From: JAUIAI01 sp041396685
GTDB lineage: Bacteria; Pseudomonadota; Gammaproteobacteria; Burkholderiales; Burkholderiaceae_E
Reading direction: 5' to 3'
NCBI GenBank assembly: GCA_041396685.1
Contig: JAWKYD010000025.1
Span: 9,728-73,727 of the forward strand
DNA length: 64,000 bases
The position numbers were made by a program, and so were the translations under genes. The notes under the pieces are model-generated. The model had not been told where the DNA came from. It did no database searches and worked only from the letters and a program-made list of their open reading frames with translations. Of this stretch, positions 1 through 8,641 are shown one piece after another; position 1 is the stretch's first letter; each line of letters starts with the position of its first letter.

Positions 1-1
1 A

Positions 2-874
2 CGCCACCCGGTGGTCGAGGCGGCAATCGAGCAGTACGTACCCAACGACTGCGTGCTCAGCCCGAATCGCCGCTTCATGATCATCACCGGCCCGAACATG
101 GGCGGCAAGTCCACGTTCATGCGCTCGGTGGCGCTGATCGCCCTGCTCGCCTATGCCGGCAGCTACGTCCCGGCCAGCCGCTGTGTGCTCGGCCCGCTCG
201 ACCGCATCTACACGCGCATCGGTGCCTCGGACGATCTGGCGGGCGGACGCTCGACCTTCATGGTCGAGATGACCGAGGCTGCGGCGATACTGAACGGCGC
301 CACCGACCGATCGCTGGTGCTGATGGATGAAATCGGTCGCGGCACCTCCACCTTCGACGGCCTGTCGCTCGCCCACGCGATCGCGGAGCGCCTGCTCGCC
401 CACAATCGCGCGCTGACGCTGTTTGCGACCCACTACTTCGAGATCACCCGTTTGGCCGAGCGACATGCGCAGGCCTGCAACATGCACGTGGCCGCGGCCG
501 AGACCCGACAGGGCATCGCATTCCTGCACGAGCTGCGCGACGGGCCTGCCAGCCGCAGCTACGGTTTGCAGGTGGCCCGTCTGGCCGGCATCCCGGCACC
601 CGTCGTGCGCAGCGCGGCACAGATCATGGAGAAGCTCGAGAGCCGGGCCAACGCCGAGCAGGACCAGTTCGATCTGTTTGCCGATGGTGCGGGCGACGGC
701 GGCGGGCCGGTGCCGTCGATCCCGCCCGACGCAGCGGGCGGTCGGCAGTCGGCGATCGCCGCCGAACTGGGCGATGCGCTGGCCGAGCTGAGTCTGGACG
801 ATCTCAGCGCCCGCGATGCGCTCGACTGGCTGTACCGCTGGCGGGCGCGGCTCGATGACGAGATGGGGCACTGA
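2..874 (+). CDS. mutS: DNA mismatch repair ATPase MutS, C-terminal part (cut by window edge)
   Basis: C-terminal 290 codons of MutS, which binds base mismatches and uses its ATPase to recruit MutL in post-replicative repair. The reading frame is open from base 2 (residues RHPVVE), so the true start lies outside the window. Visible are Walker A GPNMGGKST (fragment residues 30-38), Walker B with LVLMDEIGRGTSTFDG, and the signature region ATHYFEIT, followed by the helical dimerisation tail. The stop overlaps the next start by one base (TGATG), so the downstream phosphoesterase may be translationally coupled. Identification is secure. The missing part is the mismatch-binding, connector and lever domains. 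Confidence 0.97.
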   Translation, partial: RHPVVEAAIEQYVPNDCVLSPNRRFMIITGPNMGGKSTFMRSVALIALLAYAGSYVPASRCVLGPLDRIYTRIGASDDLAGGRSTFMVEMTEAAAILNGATDRSLVLMDEIGRGTSTFDGLSLAHAIAERLLAHNRALTLFATHYFEITRLAERHAQACNMHVAAAETRQGIAFLHELRDGPASRSYGLQVARLAGIPAPVVRSAAQIMEKLESRANAEQDQFDLFADGAGDGGGPVPSIPPDAAGGRQSAIAAELGDALAELSLDDLSARDALDWLYRWRARLDDEMGH

Positions 875-1944
875 TGCGCGCCGGCCGTCGCCGTTTCGGC
901 CTCGCCACCATCGCCGGTGCGGCCCTGTCGTCGGGTGGCCGCCGGCGGTTGGGCCGAGCCGCCATGGCCGGCGCGGCCTGGTTGGCGGGCACTCGCAACA
1001 GCACTGCGACGTCCTCACGGAGCACACGCTTCACGTTCATCGGCGACACCTCCTACGACGCGGCCGAGGCCGCCGACCTGCGCCGGCTGTTGCCGATCGC
1101 GACCGCGGATGTCGATTTCACCGTCCACGTGGGCGACATCAAATCGGGGCTCGAGTCCTGCGAGGACGCGGTGCTCGAGCATCACCTGTATACGCTGGCC
1201 AGCACCGGCAGACCGATGGTCTACGTGCCCGGGGACAACGAGTGGACCGATTGCCATCGCCTGCTTGCCGGCAGCTACGATCCGCTCGAGCGTCTGAGCC
1301 GCCTTCGCGAGCTGGCCTATCGTCCGCATCGATTCCTCGATCCCGCCGGGCTCGAGCGTCAGACCATGGCCGGCGTTGCCTGGCCCGAGCACCAGCGCTG
1401 GCGCAGCGGTCCGGCCCTGTTCACGACGCTCAACGTTCCCGGCAGCGACGATGCGCTGCGTACCCGCATCGCAGAGATCGAGCACCGCCGCCGGGCGACG
1501 GCCGTGACCGCATGGCTGATCGAATCCGCCAAACGCGCGCGCAACGAGCGGCTGCCGGTGCTGGTCGTCGCCATCCACGCGGACACGGCGCCAGGCAGTC
1601 TGCACGCCCGCGATCTGGATGCCGACGTGATCGACCTCGACAATCCCTACGGCTGGTTCAGGGCGTTGCTTTGGCAGGTGGTCTGCGCTTTTCCCGGACA
1701 GGTGCTGCTGCTCAACGGCGATCTGCACGTGGTGTGGCACGACAGGCCGTGGCGCAACGGGCAGTTCGCCGGCAACGCCGCCGATCGCTTTGCCGTGCCG
1801 CTGGCAACGGTTCAATCGCGCATGGCGGCATTTCAGCGTGTTCAGTGCTTCGGCTCACCGTCGAGCAAGTACTACCTGACCATCACGATCGCCGCAACGC
1901 CCGACCAGCCGGCGGTGATCGACGTGCGCACGCATTCGATCTGA
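874..1944 (+). CDS. Calcineurin-like metallophosphoesterase, probably exported
   Basis: A 356-aa protein with the usual order of metallophosphoesterase motifs: FIGDTSYDA near residue 55, HVGDIKSG near 90, PGDNEWTDC (the GDNE block) near 117, and LLNGDLHVVWHD near 285. These Asp, Asn and His residues normally hold a two-metal centre that hydrolyses phosphate esters. The N-terminus is rich in arginine and alanine (GRRRFGLATIAGAAL) and resembles a twin-arginine signal, so export to the periplasm is plausible. The ATG overlaps the mutS stop. The substrate cannot be told. The family call is firm; export is inference. Confidence 0.8.
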   Translation: MRAGRRRFGLATIAGAALSSGGRRRLGRAAMAGAAWLAGTRNSTATSSRSTRFTFIGDTSYDAAEAADLRRLLPIATADVDFTVHVGDIKSGLESCEDAVLEHHLYTLASTGRPMVYVPGDNEWTDCHRLLAGSYDPLERLSRLRELAYRPHRFLDPAGLERQTMAGVAWPEHQRWRSGPALFTTLNVPGSDDALRTRIAEIEHRRRATAVTAWLIESAKRARNERLPVLVVAIHADTAPGSLHARDLDADVIDLDNPYGWFRALLWQVVCAFPGQVLLLNGDLHVVWHDRPWRNGQFAGNAADRFAVPLATVQSRMAAFQRVQCFGSPSSKYYLTITIAATPDQPAVIDVRTHSI

Positions 1945-2001
1945 GCCCGCCGGGGGTTGCCGGCTATCGCGCACCTCGCGCGAGCGCCACTACGGCTCGC
2001 G

Positions 2002-2544
2002 TCAGTGCAGTGGCCCGCCGGCCGACGATGCCCCGCCGTCGAGTGCGGCCAGACGCTCGGCCGCGACCTCGTCGTCGGTGGCCGGGCGCATGTCCTGCAC
2101 GACGATGTCGAAGCGCACCGCGATTCCCGCCAGCGGATGGTTGCCATCGAGTACCGCCTGGCCCTGCGCGAGGTCGGTCACGGTGTACAACAAACCGTCG
2201 GCCGCCTGGCCCGGCACGTTCTCGAACACCATGCCGGTCTCGACCTCACCGGGCAGGCGATCGCGCGGCACGATCACCAGCAGCTCGGGGTCGTAATCGC
2301 CGAACGCGTCGTCCGGCTCGAGCCGGACCGACACCGATTCCCCCGCCGCTCGTCCATCGAGCGCCTCTTCGAGCCTTGGCAGAATGGCACCATAGCCGCC
2401 GTGCAGATAGGTCAGTTCACGGGTCTGATCCTCGAGCGGCTCACCCTGCGCATCCCACAAACGGTAGTGCACAGTCACCCACCATCCATCGCGAATGCGC
2501 GACAGTTCCTCGCCCGCGGCATCGTCGCCGTAGAGTTCATCCAT
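2002..2544 (-). CDS. slyD: FKBP-type peptidyl-prolyl isomerase, SlyD-like
   Basis: A peptidyl-prolyl cis-trans isomerase and folding chaperone of the SlyD branch, 180 aa from the ATG at 2544. The FKBP half starts at VTVHYRLWDAQG. The insert-in-flap region and the diagnostic end GNHPLAGIAVRFDIVV match SlyD. The His/Cys-rich metal-binding tail of E. coli SlyD is absent, as in many betaproteobacterial versions. The chosen start gives about 20 residues before the fold, longer than usual, and its ATG shares the CATG with the divergent roxA-like start. GTG codons at VTVHY (about 2480) are alternatives. Convergent with the phosphoesterase gene on its left. Confidence 0.85.
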   Translation of the reverse strand: MDELYGDDAAGEELSRIRDGWWVTVHYRLWDAQGEPLEDQTRELTYLHGGYGAILPRLEEALDGRAAGESVSVRLEPDDAFGDYDPELLVIVPRDRLPGEVETGMVFENVPGQAADGLLYTVTDLAQGQAVLDGNHPLAGIAVRFDIVVQDMRPATDDEVAAERLAALDGGASSAGGPLH

Positions 2545-3790
2545 GATCAAGCCCGTTGTGCCCCAGCCGGGGCCGTCGATCGACATCGAGACCGCCCCCG
2601 ATCCCCTGGCGGGCACGGATGCGGCCATGCGTTTTCTGCAATCGTACTGGCAACGCCGTCCGGCGCTGCTGCGCGCCACGACGGTCCTGGGGACTCCCGG
2701 GCTCGCCGAGGCATTGTCGCCGGCCGAACTGATCGCGCTGGCCGCCAAGCCCGATGTCGAGTCGCGGCTGGTGCGCCGCCAGGGCAAGCGCTATCGGCTC
2801 GAGCACGGCCCCTTCGCGGCCGGTGCGCTGCCCTCGCCCGACGTCGGCCGCTGGACCCTCCTGGTGCAAGGTGTCGACCTGCACAGCGAACCGGCCGCCG
2901 GCTTGCGGGATCGGTTTCGTTTCGTCACCGACGTACGCCTGGATGACATCATGGTCAGCCTGGCGGCCAACGACGGCGGCGTTGGTCCGCATGTCGACTC
3001 CTACGACGTGTTCCTGATCCAGGTTCACGGCCGCCGCCGCTGGCGCATTGCGCCGCCCGGTGTGGAAGCCTGGCAAAAAGACCAGCCGCTGCGCGTCCTG
3101 GCGCGTTTCGATCCCACCGAGCAGTGGGATCTGGATCCTGGCGACGTTCTCTACCTGCCGCCGGGCTGGGCACACGACGGCGTCGGGCTCGGAACCTGCG
3201 TGACCGCGTCGGTCGGGTTTCGATCGCCGAACGCGCGCGAACTGCTCGGTTCGTTCCTGCAGGATCAGGTCGACCAGATGCTCGAGGAAGCGCCCGCGCC
3301 CGACGATCCTGCCGGCAAACCGCTGACCGACCGGCTCGAGGCGGCCGAGTTCGCGCATTGGCGCGACCATCCCGCGGCGCTCTCGCCGGGGCTGCTACGC
3401 ACCATGCTGACGACCCTGGAGCAGTGGCGACCAGCACCAGAGGCGATGATCGACTTCGTCGGACGCATGCTGACCGAGCCAAAGCCATCGACCACATTCG
3501 AGGCCCCGTCGCCGAAGCGCATCGCCACGCTGGGCGAGCAGGCGGCCGTCGCTGGCATCGTGCTCGACCGGCGAACCCGCATGAGCTATGCCGAACGCAC
3601 GGTGTTCATCAATGGCGATTCGTTCATGACCGATGGTCGAACCGCGCAACTGCTGACCGTACTGGCCGACCACCGCCAACTGGACGCCACCGAGATGAGC
3701 GAGTTGCTGCGCGATGCCGATGTCTCGGACATCCTCATCGACTGGCTGTCGCTGGGCTGGATTCATCCGCTGCAAAGGCGACAAAATTGA
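2543..3790 (+). CDS. roxA: Cupin-fold 2-oxoglutarate oxygenase, RoxA/YcfD-like ribosomal protein uL16 arginine hydroxylase
   Basis: A 415-aa JmjC/cupin-4 protein. The iron-binding block GPHVDSYDVFLIQVHGRRRW (H and D of HxD) and the second histidine segment LYLPPGWAHDG match YcfD/RoxA, which hydroxylates an arginine of ribosomal protein L16 using Fe(II), oxygen and 2-oxoglutarate. The N-terminal LQSYWQRRPALLRA segment and the long C-terminal winged-helix-like part also fit the family, which is usually near 380-390 aa. The ATG at 2543 overlaps the divergent slyD-like ATG. In-frame GTG at about 2558 and ATG at 2627 are alternatives, but 2627 would trim conserved sequence. Family call strong; start uncertain. 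Confidence 0.85.
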   Translation: MIKPVVPQPGPSIDIETAPDPLAGTDAAMRFLQSYWQRRPALLRATTVLGTPGLAEALSPAELIALAAKPDVESRLVRRQGKRYRLEHGPFAAGALPSPDVGRWTLLVQGVDLHSEPAAGLRDRFRFVTDVRLDDIMVSLAANDGGVGPHVDSYDVFLIQVHGRRRWRIAPPGVEAWQKDQPLRVLARFDPTEQWDLDPGDVLYLPPGWAHDGVGLGTCVTASVGFRSPNARELLGSFLQDQVDQMLEEAPAPDDPAGKPLTDRLEAAEFAHWRDHPAALSPGLLRTMLTTLEQWRPAPEAMIDFVGRMLTEPKPSTTFEAPSPKRIATLGEQAAVAGIVLDRRTRMSYAERTVFINGDSFMTDGRTAQLLTVLADHRQLDATEMSELLRDADVSDILIDWLSLGWIHPLQRRQN

Positions 3791-3886
3791 CGTCGGGTCG
3801 GGCCAGGTACTGCCAAAATGGGGGCCCTTCGAGACTGTTGACCGCAAGCGCGCCCGCCGGCGTCGTCGGCTGCGCGCGTCCAGAAC

Positions 3887-4969
3887 GTGCCTGACATGAC
3901 ATCCCGCAGCGGCCGGCGCGCAACGATCGGCTCACTCATTTCTATCGTCCTGTTCGCGCTCGCGACACTGGTCGCGGTCGAGTTCGGTGTACGCCAGATC
4001 GCGCCCGACCCGCGCCTGCGCGAGGTCAGCGACGGCCTGCGCGACCTTGCCGCCGCCGATCCCTACACGCTGGTGGTCGGATCCAGCCACGGCCGCACCT
4101 TCCATGCGCTCGGGCGCGCACTCGCCGAGCGCACGGGTCAGACCATGCCGCTGGTGTCGGTGCCGCTCGAACTCGGCAAGCTCGAACCCTACCGGTGGAT
4201 GCTGGAGCACCGCATCGCACCGCTGATCGACGCGCCCGACGGCAGCCGCGATCCGGGACACCGCCATCTTCGACGCCTGATCCTGCTGACCGAGTGGTGG
4301 GACAGCTGCGACCATCCCGACGGCCGGCATCCGAATCTGCCTTCGCGAGCCTGGGACTGGTCCGCCTATCGCGACGATGTGCTGGCCGAAGGCGTCACCC
4401 CGTTCAATCGCGACTACGTGCGCCGGCGCATCCGCGAATGGCTGGGCTTTTCGCGTCTGGTCGTCGACCGCAGCTTTCCGGGCATTCGCGCCCATCTCCA
4501 GGCCCGGCTCAAGGGGCTGGACGCCCCGCCCGGCCGCACCGACGCCGAGGAAGCGGCCTTCCTGGCGAGCTGGCGCGAGATGACCGACGGGGGCGCCCGC
4601 TGCCAGGGCGCCGCGCAACAGATGCGCGCCTTGCAGGAGATCATCGCGTTCGCGCAGCATCGCGGCCTCGAGATGCACATCGTGCTGTTCCCGCGCAAGC
4701 CCGCAACCATCACCCCGTTCGCGCGCGAGCACACGTTCGCACCGTTTCGGGAGCGGATCACGCACGCCATTGCCGGGCGTGGCGTCATCCTGCATGACCT
4801 CACCGCCGCGACACCACTGGGCGACGACGACTTCATGGCCGACTTCGACCATGTCAATGCGGCGGGCAACCGCAAGTTCGCCGACTGGGCGCTGGCAGGG
4901 CCGTTCTCGTTCCTGCTCGGCCCCGAGTCCGAACTCACGCATCAGCCGGTGCGCGCCCGGGAGCACTGA
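3887..4969 (+). CDS. Membrane-anchored SGNH/GDSL-like protein, DltD/AlgJ-type partner of the MBOAT
   Basis: A 360-aa protein with one N-terminal membrane segment (about residues 13-32, IVLFALATLVAV) and a periplasmic SGNH-like domain. The nucleophile block reads VVGSSHGR (Ser near 66) and the C-terminal block DFDHVNAAGN supplies the Asp-x-x-His pair (D319, H322). Such proteins take an acyl group from a membrane MBOAT and pass it to a surface acceptor, as DltD, AlgJ or AlgX do. The GTG at 3887 is followed by an in-frame ATG at 3896; either could be the start. The stop overlaps the MBOAT start (ATGA). Family is clear; acyl group and acceptor are unknown. Confidence 0.7.
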   Translation: MPDMTSRSGRRATIGSLISIVLFALATLVAVEFGVRQIAPDPRLREVSDGLRDLAAADPYTLVVGSSHGRTFHALGRALAERTGQTMPLVSVPLELGKLEPYRWMLEHRIAPLIDAPDGSRDPGHRHLRRLILLTEWWDSCDHPDGRHPNLPSRAWDWSAYRDDVLAEGVTPFNRDYVRRRIREWLGFSRLVVDRSFPGIRAHLQARLKGLDAPPGRTDAEEAAFLASWREMTDGGARCQGAAQQMRALQEIIAFAQHRGLEMHIVLFPRKPATITPFAREHTFAPFRERITHAIAGRGVILHDLTAATPLGDDDFMADFDHVNAAGNRKFADWALAGPFSFLLGPESELTHQPVRAREH

Positions 4970-6417
4970 TGAGCATCGTCGACGTCGAGTTCGCATTCTT
5001 CCTGCCCGTCCTACTGCTGATCTACTGGGGGCTTGCCCGCGGTGCGCGCGGGCGCAACGCCGTCCTGCTGGCGGCCGGCTATGCCTTCTACGCGAGCTGG
5101 CACTGGCCGCTGCTGGGCCTGGTGATCGCCGGCACGCTGATCGATCTCGCCTGCGCGCGCGTGTTGGTGGCCGACACCACGGCGCTGCGGCGGCGACTGG
5201 CGCTCACCATGAGCCTGGCCTTCAGCCTGGGCGCGCTCGCATTCTTCAAGTACGGCGATTTCTTCATCGGCCAGTTCGTAGCGCTGGCGCGATCGCTCGG
5301 CTTGTCGCCGAGCTTCCAGACGCTCGGCCTGATCCTGCCCCTGGGTATCTCGTATTACACCCTGCAGCGCGTTGGCTACATGCTCGACCTGTACTGGCGC
5401 CGACGCGAACCGGCGACCCACTGGCTCGATTTCGCGGTCTTCGCCTGCTTTTTCCCGCAACTGGGCGCCGGACCGATCGCGCGCGGTCACGAACTACTGC
5501 CACAACTGGCTGGCGAACGCCGCCTGAGCCCGCAGCTGGTAGCCGATGCCGCCTTCACCTATCTGCTCGGCCTGACCATGCAGGCCTGGGCCGGCGCTGC
5601 CATCGGCGAGGCCTTGGTCGACCCGGTGTTCGCGGCACCGGCCGAATACAACGCGCTCGCCCACTGGGGCGCGGTGATCGGCTTCGCGCTGCAGGTGTTC
5701 GCGGATTTCGCCGGCTATTCACTGATGGCGATCGGTGTCGGCCTGGCCTTTGGCATCCGGCTGCCGATCAACTTCGATCGGCCGTTCCTGAGCACCAGCC
5801 TGCCGGAATTCTGGCGCCGCTGGCACATCACGCTGAACCGCTGGCTGTTCGACTACATCTTTACGCCGCTGATCACCAGCACCGGCTGGTTTCGTGGCCG
5901 CATGGCCTTCGCGCTGATGCTGACCTTCCTGGCGTCAGGTCTCTGGCACGGCGCGAACTGGACCTTCATCGTCTGGGGTGCGTTGCACGGGCTGGGCATG
6001 ATCGTGCATCTGCGTTGGGACGAGCGATACAAGCAATGGTGCCGTCGTGATCGCCGTTTCGTGGCCTGGCGTCGATCGTTGCCGTACCGGCTGCTCGCAT
6101 GGGCGCTGACGATCACCTTCTTCGTGCTGTGCCTGGTGCCGTTTCGCTCGCCGAGCATCGATGGTGCAGTGGCGTTCTCGATAGCGTTGTTCTCGGCCGA
6201 CGGCGTTGCCGGTCCGCAGTTGTCGCCCTCGATGCTGCTCGCGATCGGCTTCCTGATAGCCCACCATCTGCTGGGTCTGCCGGTGCTCAGAGTCGTCACT
6301 CAGACATTCTTTGCCCTGCCTGCGCCCTTGCGCGGCGTGGCCTACGGGCTGCTGATCGCCTTCCTGTTCGTGTCGATGCCGATCGGTCCGGGCACCTTCA
6401 TCTATCAACAGTTCTGA
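4969..6417 (+). CDS. MBOAT-family membrane O-acyltransferase (DltB/AlgI-like)
   Basis: A 482-aa polytopic membrane protein of the MBOAT family, about as long as AlgI. The diagnostic block SGLWHGANWTFIVWG contains the catalytic-type histidine (near residue 327), and a second conserved histidine lies in GALHGLGM. Upstream features also fit: FFPQLGAGPI and a PEFWRRWHITLNRWLFDYIF stretch. MBOATs move an acyl group from a cytoplasmic thioester donor through the membrane. With an SGNH protein before it and an acyl carrier protein and ligase after it, the donor is most likely the acyl-ACP made by this operon. It overlaps the upstream stop by one base and lies 11 bases before the ACP. Confidence 0.88.
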   Translation: MSIVDVEFAFFLPVLLLIYWGLARGARGRNAVLLAAGYAFYASWHWPLLGLVIAGTLIDLACARVLVADTTALRRRLALTMSLAFSLGALAFFKYGDFFIGQFVALARSLGLSPSFQTLGLILPLGISYYTLQRVGYMLDLYWRRREPATHWLDFAVFACFFPQLGAGPIARGHELLPQLAGERRLSPQLVADAAFTYLLGLTMQAWAGAAIGEALVDPVFAAPAEYNALAHWGAVIGFALQVFADFAGYSLMAIGVGLAFGIRLPINFDRPFLSTSLPEFWRRWHITLNRWLFDYIFTPLITSTGWFRGRMAFALMLTFLASGLWHGANWTFIVWGALHGLGMIVHLRWDERYKQWCRRDRRFVAWRRSLPYRLLAWALTITFFVLCLVPFRSPSIDGAVAFSIALFSADGVAGPQLSPSMLLAIGFLIAHHLLGLPVLRVVTQTFFALPAPLRGVAYGLLIAFLFVSMPIGPGTFIYQQF

Positions 6418-6428
6418 GGCCGGTCACC

Positions 6429-6707
6429 GTGAACGATTCCCAGCTTGCCCTGCGTCGCCTGGTCATCGACTGGCTCGACGACGAGATCCACTTCGGCGAG
6501 GCCGAGACCTTGATCGGCGATGATGAGCGATCGTTCCTGGCCAATGGCGTTCTCGACAGCCTCGGCTTCGTCAAGCTGATCCTCTTTCTCGAGAACAGTT
6601 GCGGCGTGCGCCTGGACCCCCAGAAGCTGACCCCGGAAAACTTCGACAGCCTGGGCAAGATCGTGCGCCACGTTTCGGCCTTGCCCGGCTTTCGCGCGCC
6701 CGCATGA
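6429..6707 (+). CDS. Acyl carrier protein of the dlt-like operon
   Basis: A 92-aa protein starting at GTG 6429 (VNDSQLALRR). The phosphopantetheine attachment motif is intact: NGVLDSLGF, with Ser near residue 44. Helices typical of acyl carrier proteins follow, ending in LTPENFDSLGKIV. It is the DltC counterpart: a ligase loads it with an activated acid and the MBOAT consumes the thioester. The stop overlaps the start of the ligase gene (ATGA, 6704-6707), which couples carrier and ligase synthesis. It is not the fatty-acid AcpP, which sits elsewhere in an fab cluster and has a different core sequence. Confidence 0.85.
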   Translation: MNDSQLALRRLVIDWLDDEIHFGEAETLIGDDERSFLANGVLDSLGFVKLILFLENSCGVRLDPQKLTPENFDSLGKIVRHVSALPGFRAPA

Positions 6708-8641
6708 TCCCGCGCGCCGACACTCGCCTGCATGCGTTGATTCGCAGGATCGAGACGGCCATCGGCCGGCGCTTCGAATCGTCCGCTGATTTCCACGACT
6801 GGAGTTGTACCGATCCAGGGGCATTCTGGACGCATGCCCTGATGTCTTTCGGACTGCCGTTCGACGGCGATGCCGAACCGGCCTGCCAGGGTAGCGACAT
6901 GGCCGGCGCGCGCTTCTTCCCGCGCCTGCGCCTGAACGCCGCGCAATGGCTGCTGTGGCCCGCCGAGGCGTCGATCGAGGATGCCACCGCGATCGTCGTG
7001 CGCGACGAATCCGGCGGGCGCGAACATTGCACACGCGCCGAGCTGCGTGAACGCGCGCTGAAGGTCGCCGCCGGGTTGCGCGCCGCCGGCGTGCGCGACG
7101 GCGACCGAGTGGTCGCGATCGGCCGCAACAGTCTGGCGCTGACCGACGCCTTCCTCGGCACGACGGCGCTCGGTGCCGTGTGGTCGTCGGTGGGCCCGGA
7201 GCTGCGCTCGGCCGCGGTGCTCGCGCGTTTCGGCCAGCTCGCACCCAGCGTGCTGTTCGTCGACGAACGCTACCGTCATCACGGCCAGCAGCACGATCTC
7301 CACCAGCATCTGGCCGAGATCATCCGCGCCTTGCCGAGCCTGCGCCTGATCGTGCGCCTGCACGCAGGCCCCGGCGACGATATCTGGCCGGCAGGCACGC
7401 TCACCCTTGGCGAGTTGTCCGACCTGGCCCCGCTCGCGCTCGATGCCCTGCCGCGACTCCCCTTCGATCACCCCATGCTGATCCTGTTCACTTCGGGCAC
7501 GACGGGCAAGCCCAAGTGTCTGGTGCACGGTGTGGGCGGAACCCTGCTCGAGCACCTGAAGGAACATCGGCTGCACGGCGACTACGGCGCCGACGACCGC
7601 ATGCTGTTCGTCACCAGCTGCGGCTGGATGATGTGGAACTGGTCGCTGAGTGCTCTGGCCAGTGCAATGCCGCTGGTGCTCTACGACGGCTCGGTGTCGT
7701 ATCCGGACGCCGATGCGCTGCCGCGCGTGCTCGCCGACGAAGCGATCACGGTGTTCGGTGCCGGCCCGGCCTATTTCCAGATGCTCGAGCACCTCGGCAG
7801 TCGCCCGGCGGAGCGCTTCGATCTGAGCGCCTTGCGCACGATTCTGTCCACTGGCTCGGTCTTGCACGAACATCAGTTCGATTGGATCCACGCCGCGTTC
7901 GGCGACCTGCGCATCGAGTCCATCTCCGGCGGCACCGACATCGTCGGCTGTTTCGTTCTCGGCCACCCGATGTTGCCGGCCGTGCGCGGCGACAGCACCG
8001 GGCCCGGTCTGGGCATGGCCTTGCGGGTCGTCAACGAGCACGGCATCGTCGCCACCGGCGAGGGTGACCTGGTCTGCGTCAGTCCGTTCCCGTCGCGCCC
8101 CGTCGCGATCTGGGGCGATGCGGATGGCAAACGCCTGCACCAAAGCTATTACGCAGCCAACCCCGGCTGCTGGACGCACGGCGATCGGGCACTGATCCGC
8201 CCCGGAGGTTCGATCCGCATCCTCGGCCGCAGCGATGGCGTGATGAACATCCGCGGCGTGCGGATCGGGCCGGCCGAGATCCAGTCCGCCGTCCAGGGTA
8301 TCGCCGGGGTGCGCGAGGCGATGGCGGCGGCGCAGCCCGATCCGGGCGAACCGGGCGGCGAGCGCATCGTGCTGCTGGTCGTTCTGGACGACGGCGTCAC
8401 GCTGGCGCGACCTCTGATCCTGCAGATCAAGCGGACGATCCGCGACGCCTGCTCGGCGTTGCACGTACCCGCGCTCGTCCAGGCGGTCGACGAACTACCG
8501 GTCACCCACAGCGGCAAACTGGCCGAGGCCGCCGTGCGTGCGGCACTGGCCGGCCGGCCTGTGGTCAATCGCGAGGCTCTGCGCAACCCCGAGGCGCTGA
8601 TTCCGATCGCGGCGCTGGCGGTCGGCGCCGGCCGCGCCTGA
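6704..8641 (+). CDS. AMP-forming acyl-CoA/acyl-ACP ligase of the acetoacetyl-CoA synthetase family
   Basis: A 645-aa adenylate-forming enzyme. The P-loop SGTTGKPK lies near residue 263, followed by HGVGGTLLEHLKEH and GWMMWNW. The ISGGTDIVGCF block and C-terminal PVTHSGKLAE (catalytic Lys) with a terminal NPEAL are hallmarks of acetoacetyl-CoA synthetase rather than DltA. The family activates acetoacetate or similar short 3-oxo or 3-hydroxy acids with ATP and CoA. Lying four bases into the acyl carrier gene, it probably loads that carrier directly or supplies its CoA ester. The start MIPRADTRLH at 6704 is chosen for the overlap and family alignment. Family firm; substrate and carrier partnership are inference. 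Confidence 0.8.
   Translation: MIPRADTRLHALIRRIETAIGRRFESSADFHDWSCTDPGAFWTHALMSFGLPFDGDAEPACQGSDMAGARFFPRLRLNAAQWLLWPAEASIEDATAIVVRDESGGREHCTRAELRERALKVAAGLRAAGVRDGDRVVAIGRNSLALTDAFLGTTALGAVWSSVGPELRSAAVLARFGQLAPSVLFVDERYRHHGQQHDLHQHLAEIIRALPSLRLIVRLHAGPGDDIWPAGTLTLGELSDLAPLALDALPRLPFDHPMLILFTSGTTGKPKCLVHGVGGTLLEHLKEHRLHGDYGADDRMLFVTSCGWMMWNWSLSALASAMPLVLYDGSVSYPDADALPRVLADEAITVFGAGPAYFQMLEHLGSRPAERFDLSALRTILSTGSVLHEHQFDWIHAAFGDLRIESISGGTDIVGCFVLGHPMLPAVRGDSTGPGLGMALRVVNEHGIVATGEGDLVCVSPFPSRPVAIWGDADGKRLHQSYYAANPGCWTHGDRALIRPGGSIRILGRSDGVMNIRGVRIGPAEIQSAVQGIAGVREAMAAAQPDPGEPGGERIVLLVVLDDGVTLARPLILQIKRTIRDACSALHVPALVQAVDELPVTHSGKLAEAAVRAALAGRPVVNREALRNPEALIPIAALAVGAGRA

Noticed and set aside
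6398..8464. Long open frame (688 codons) on the minus strand
   Set aside because: It lies opposite the ACP and ligase genes, whose motifs are intact. The antisense frame is His/Arg/Gln-rich with no family motif, as expected in GC-rich DNA.
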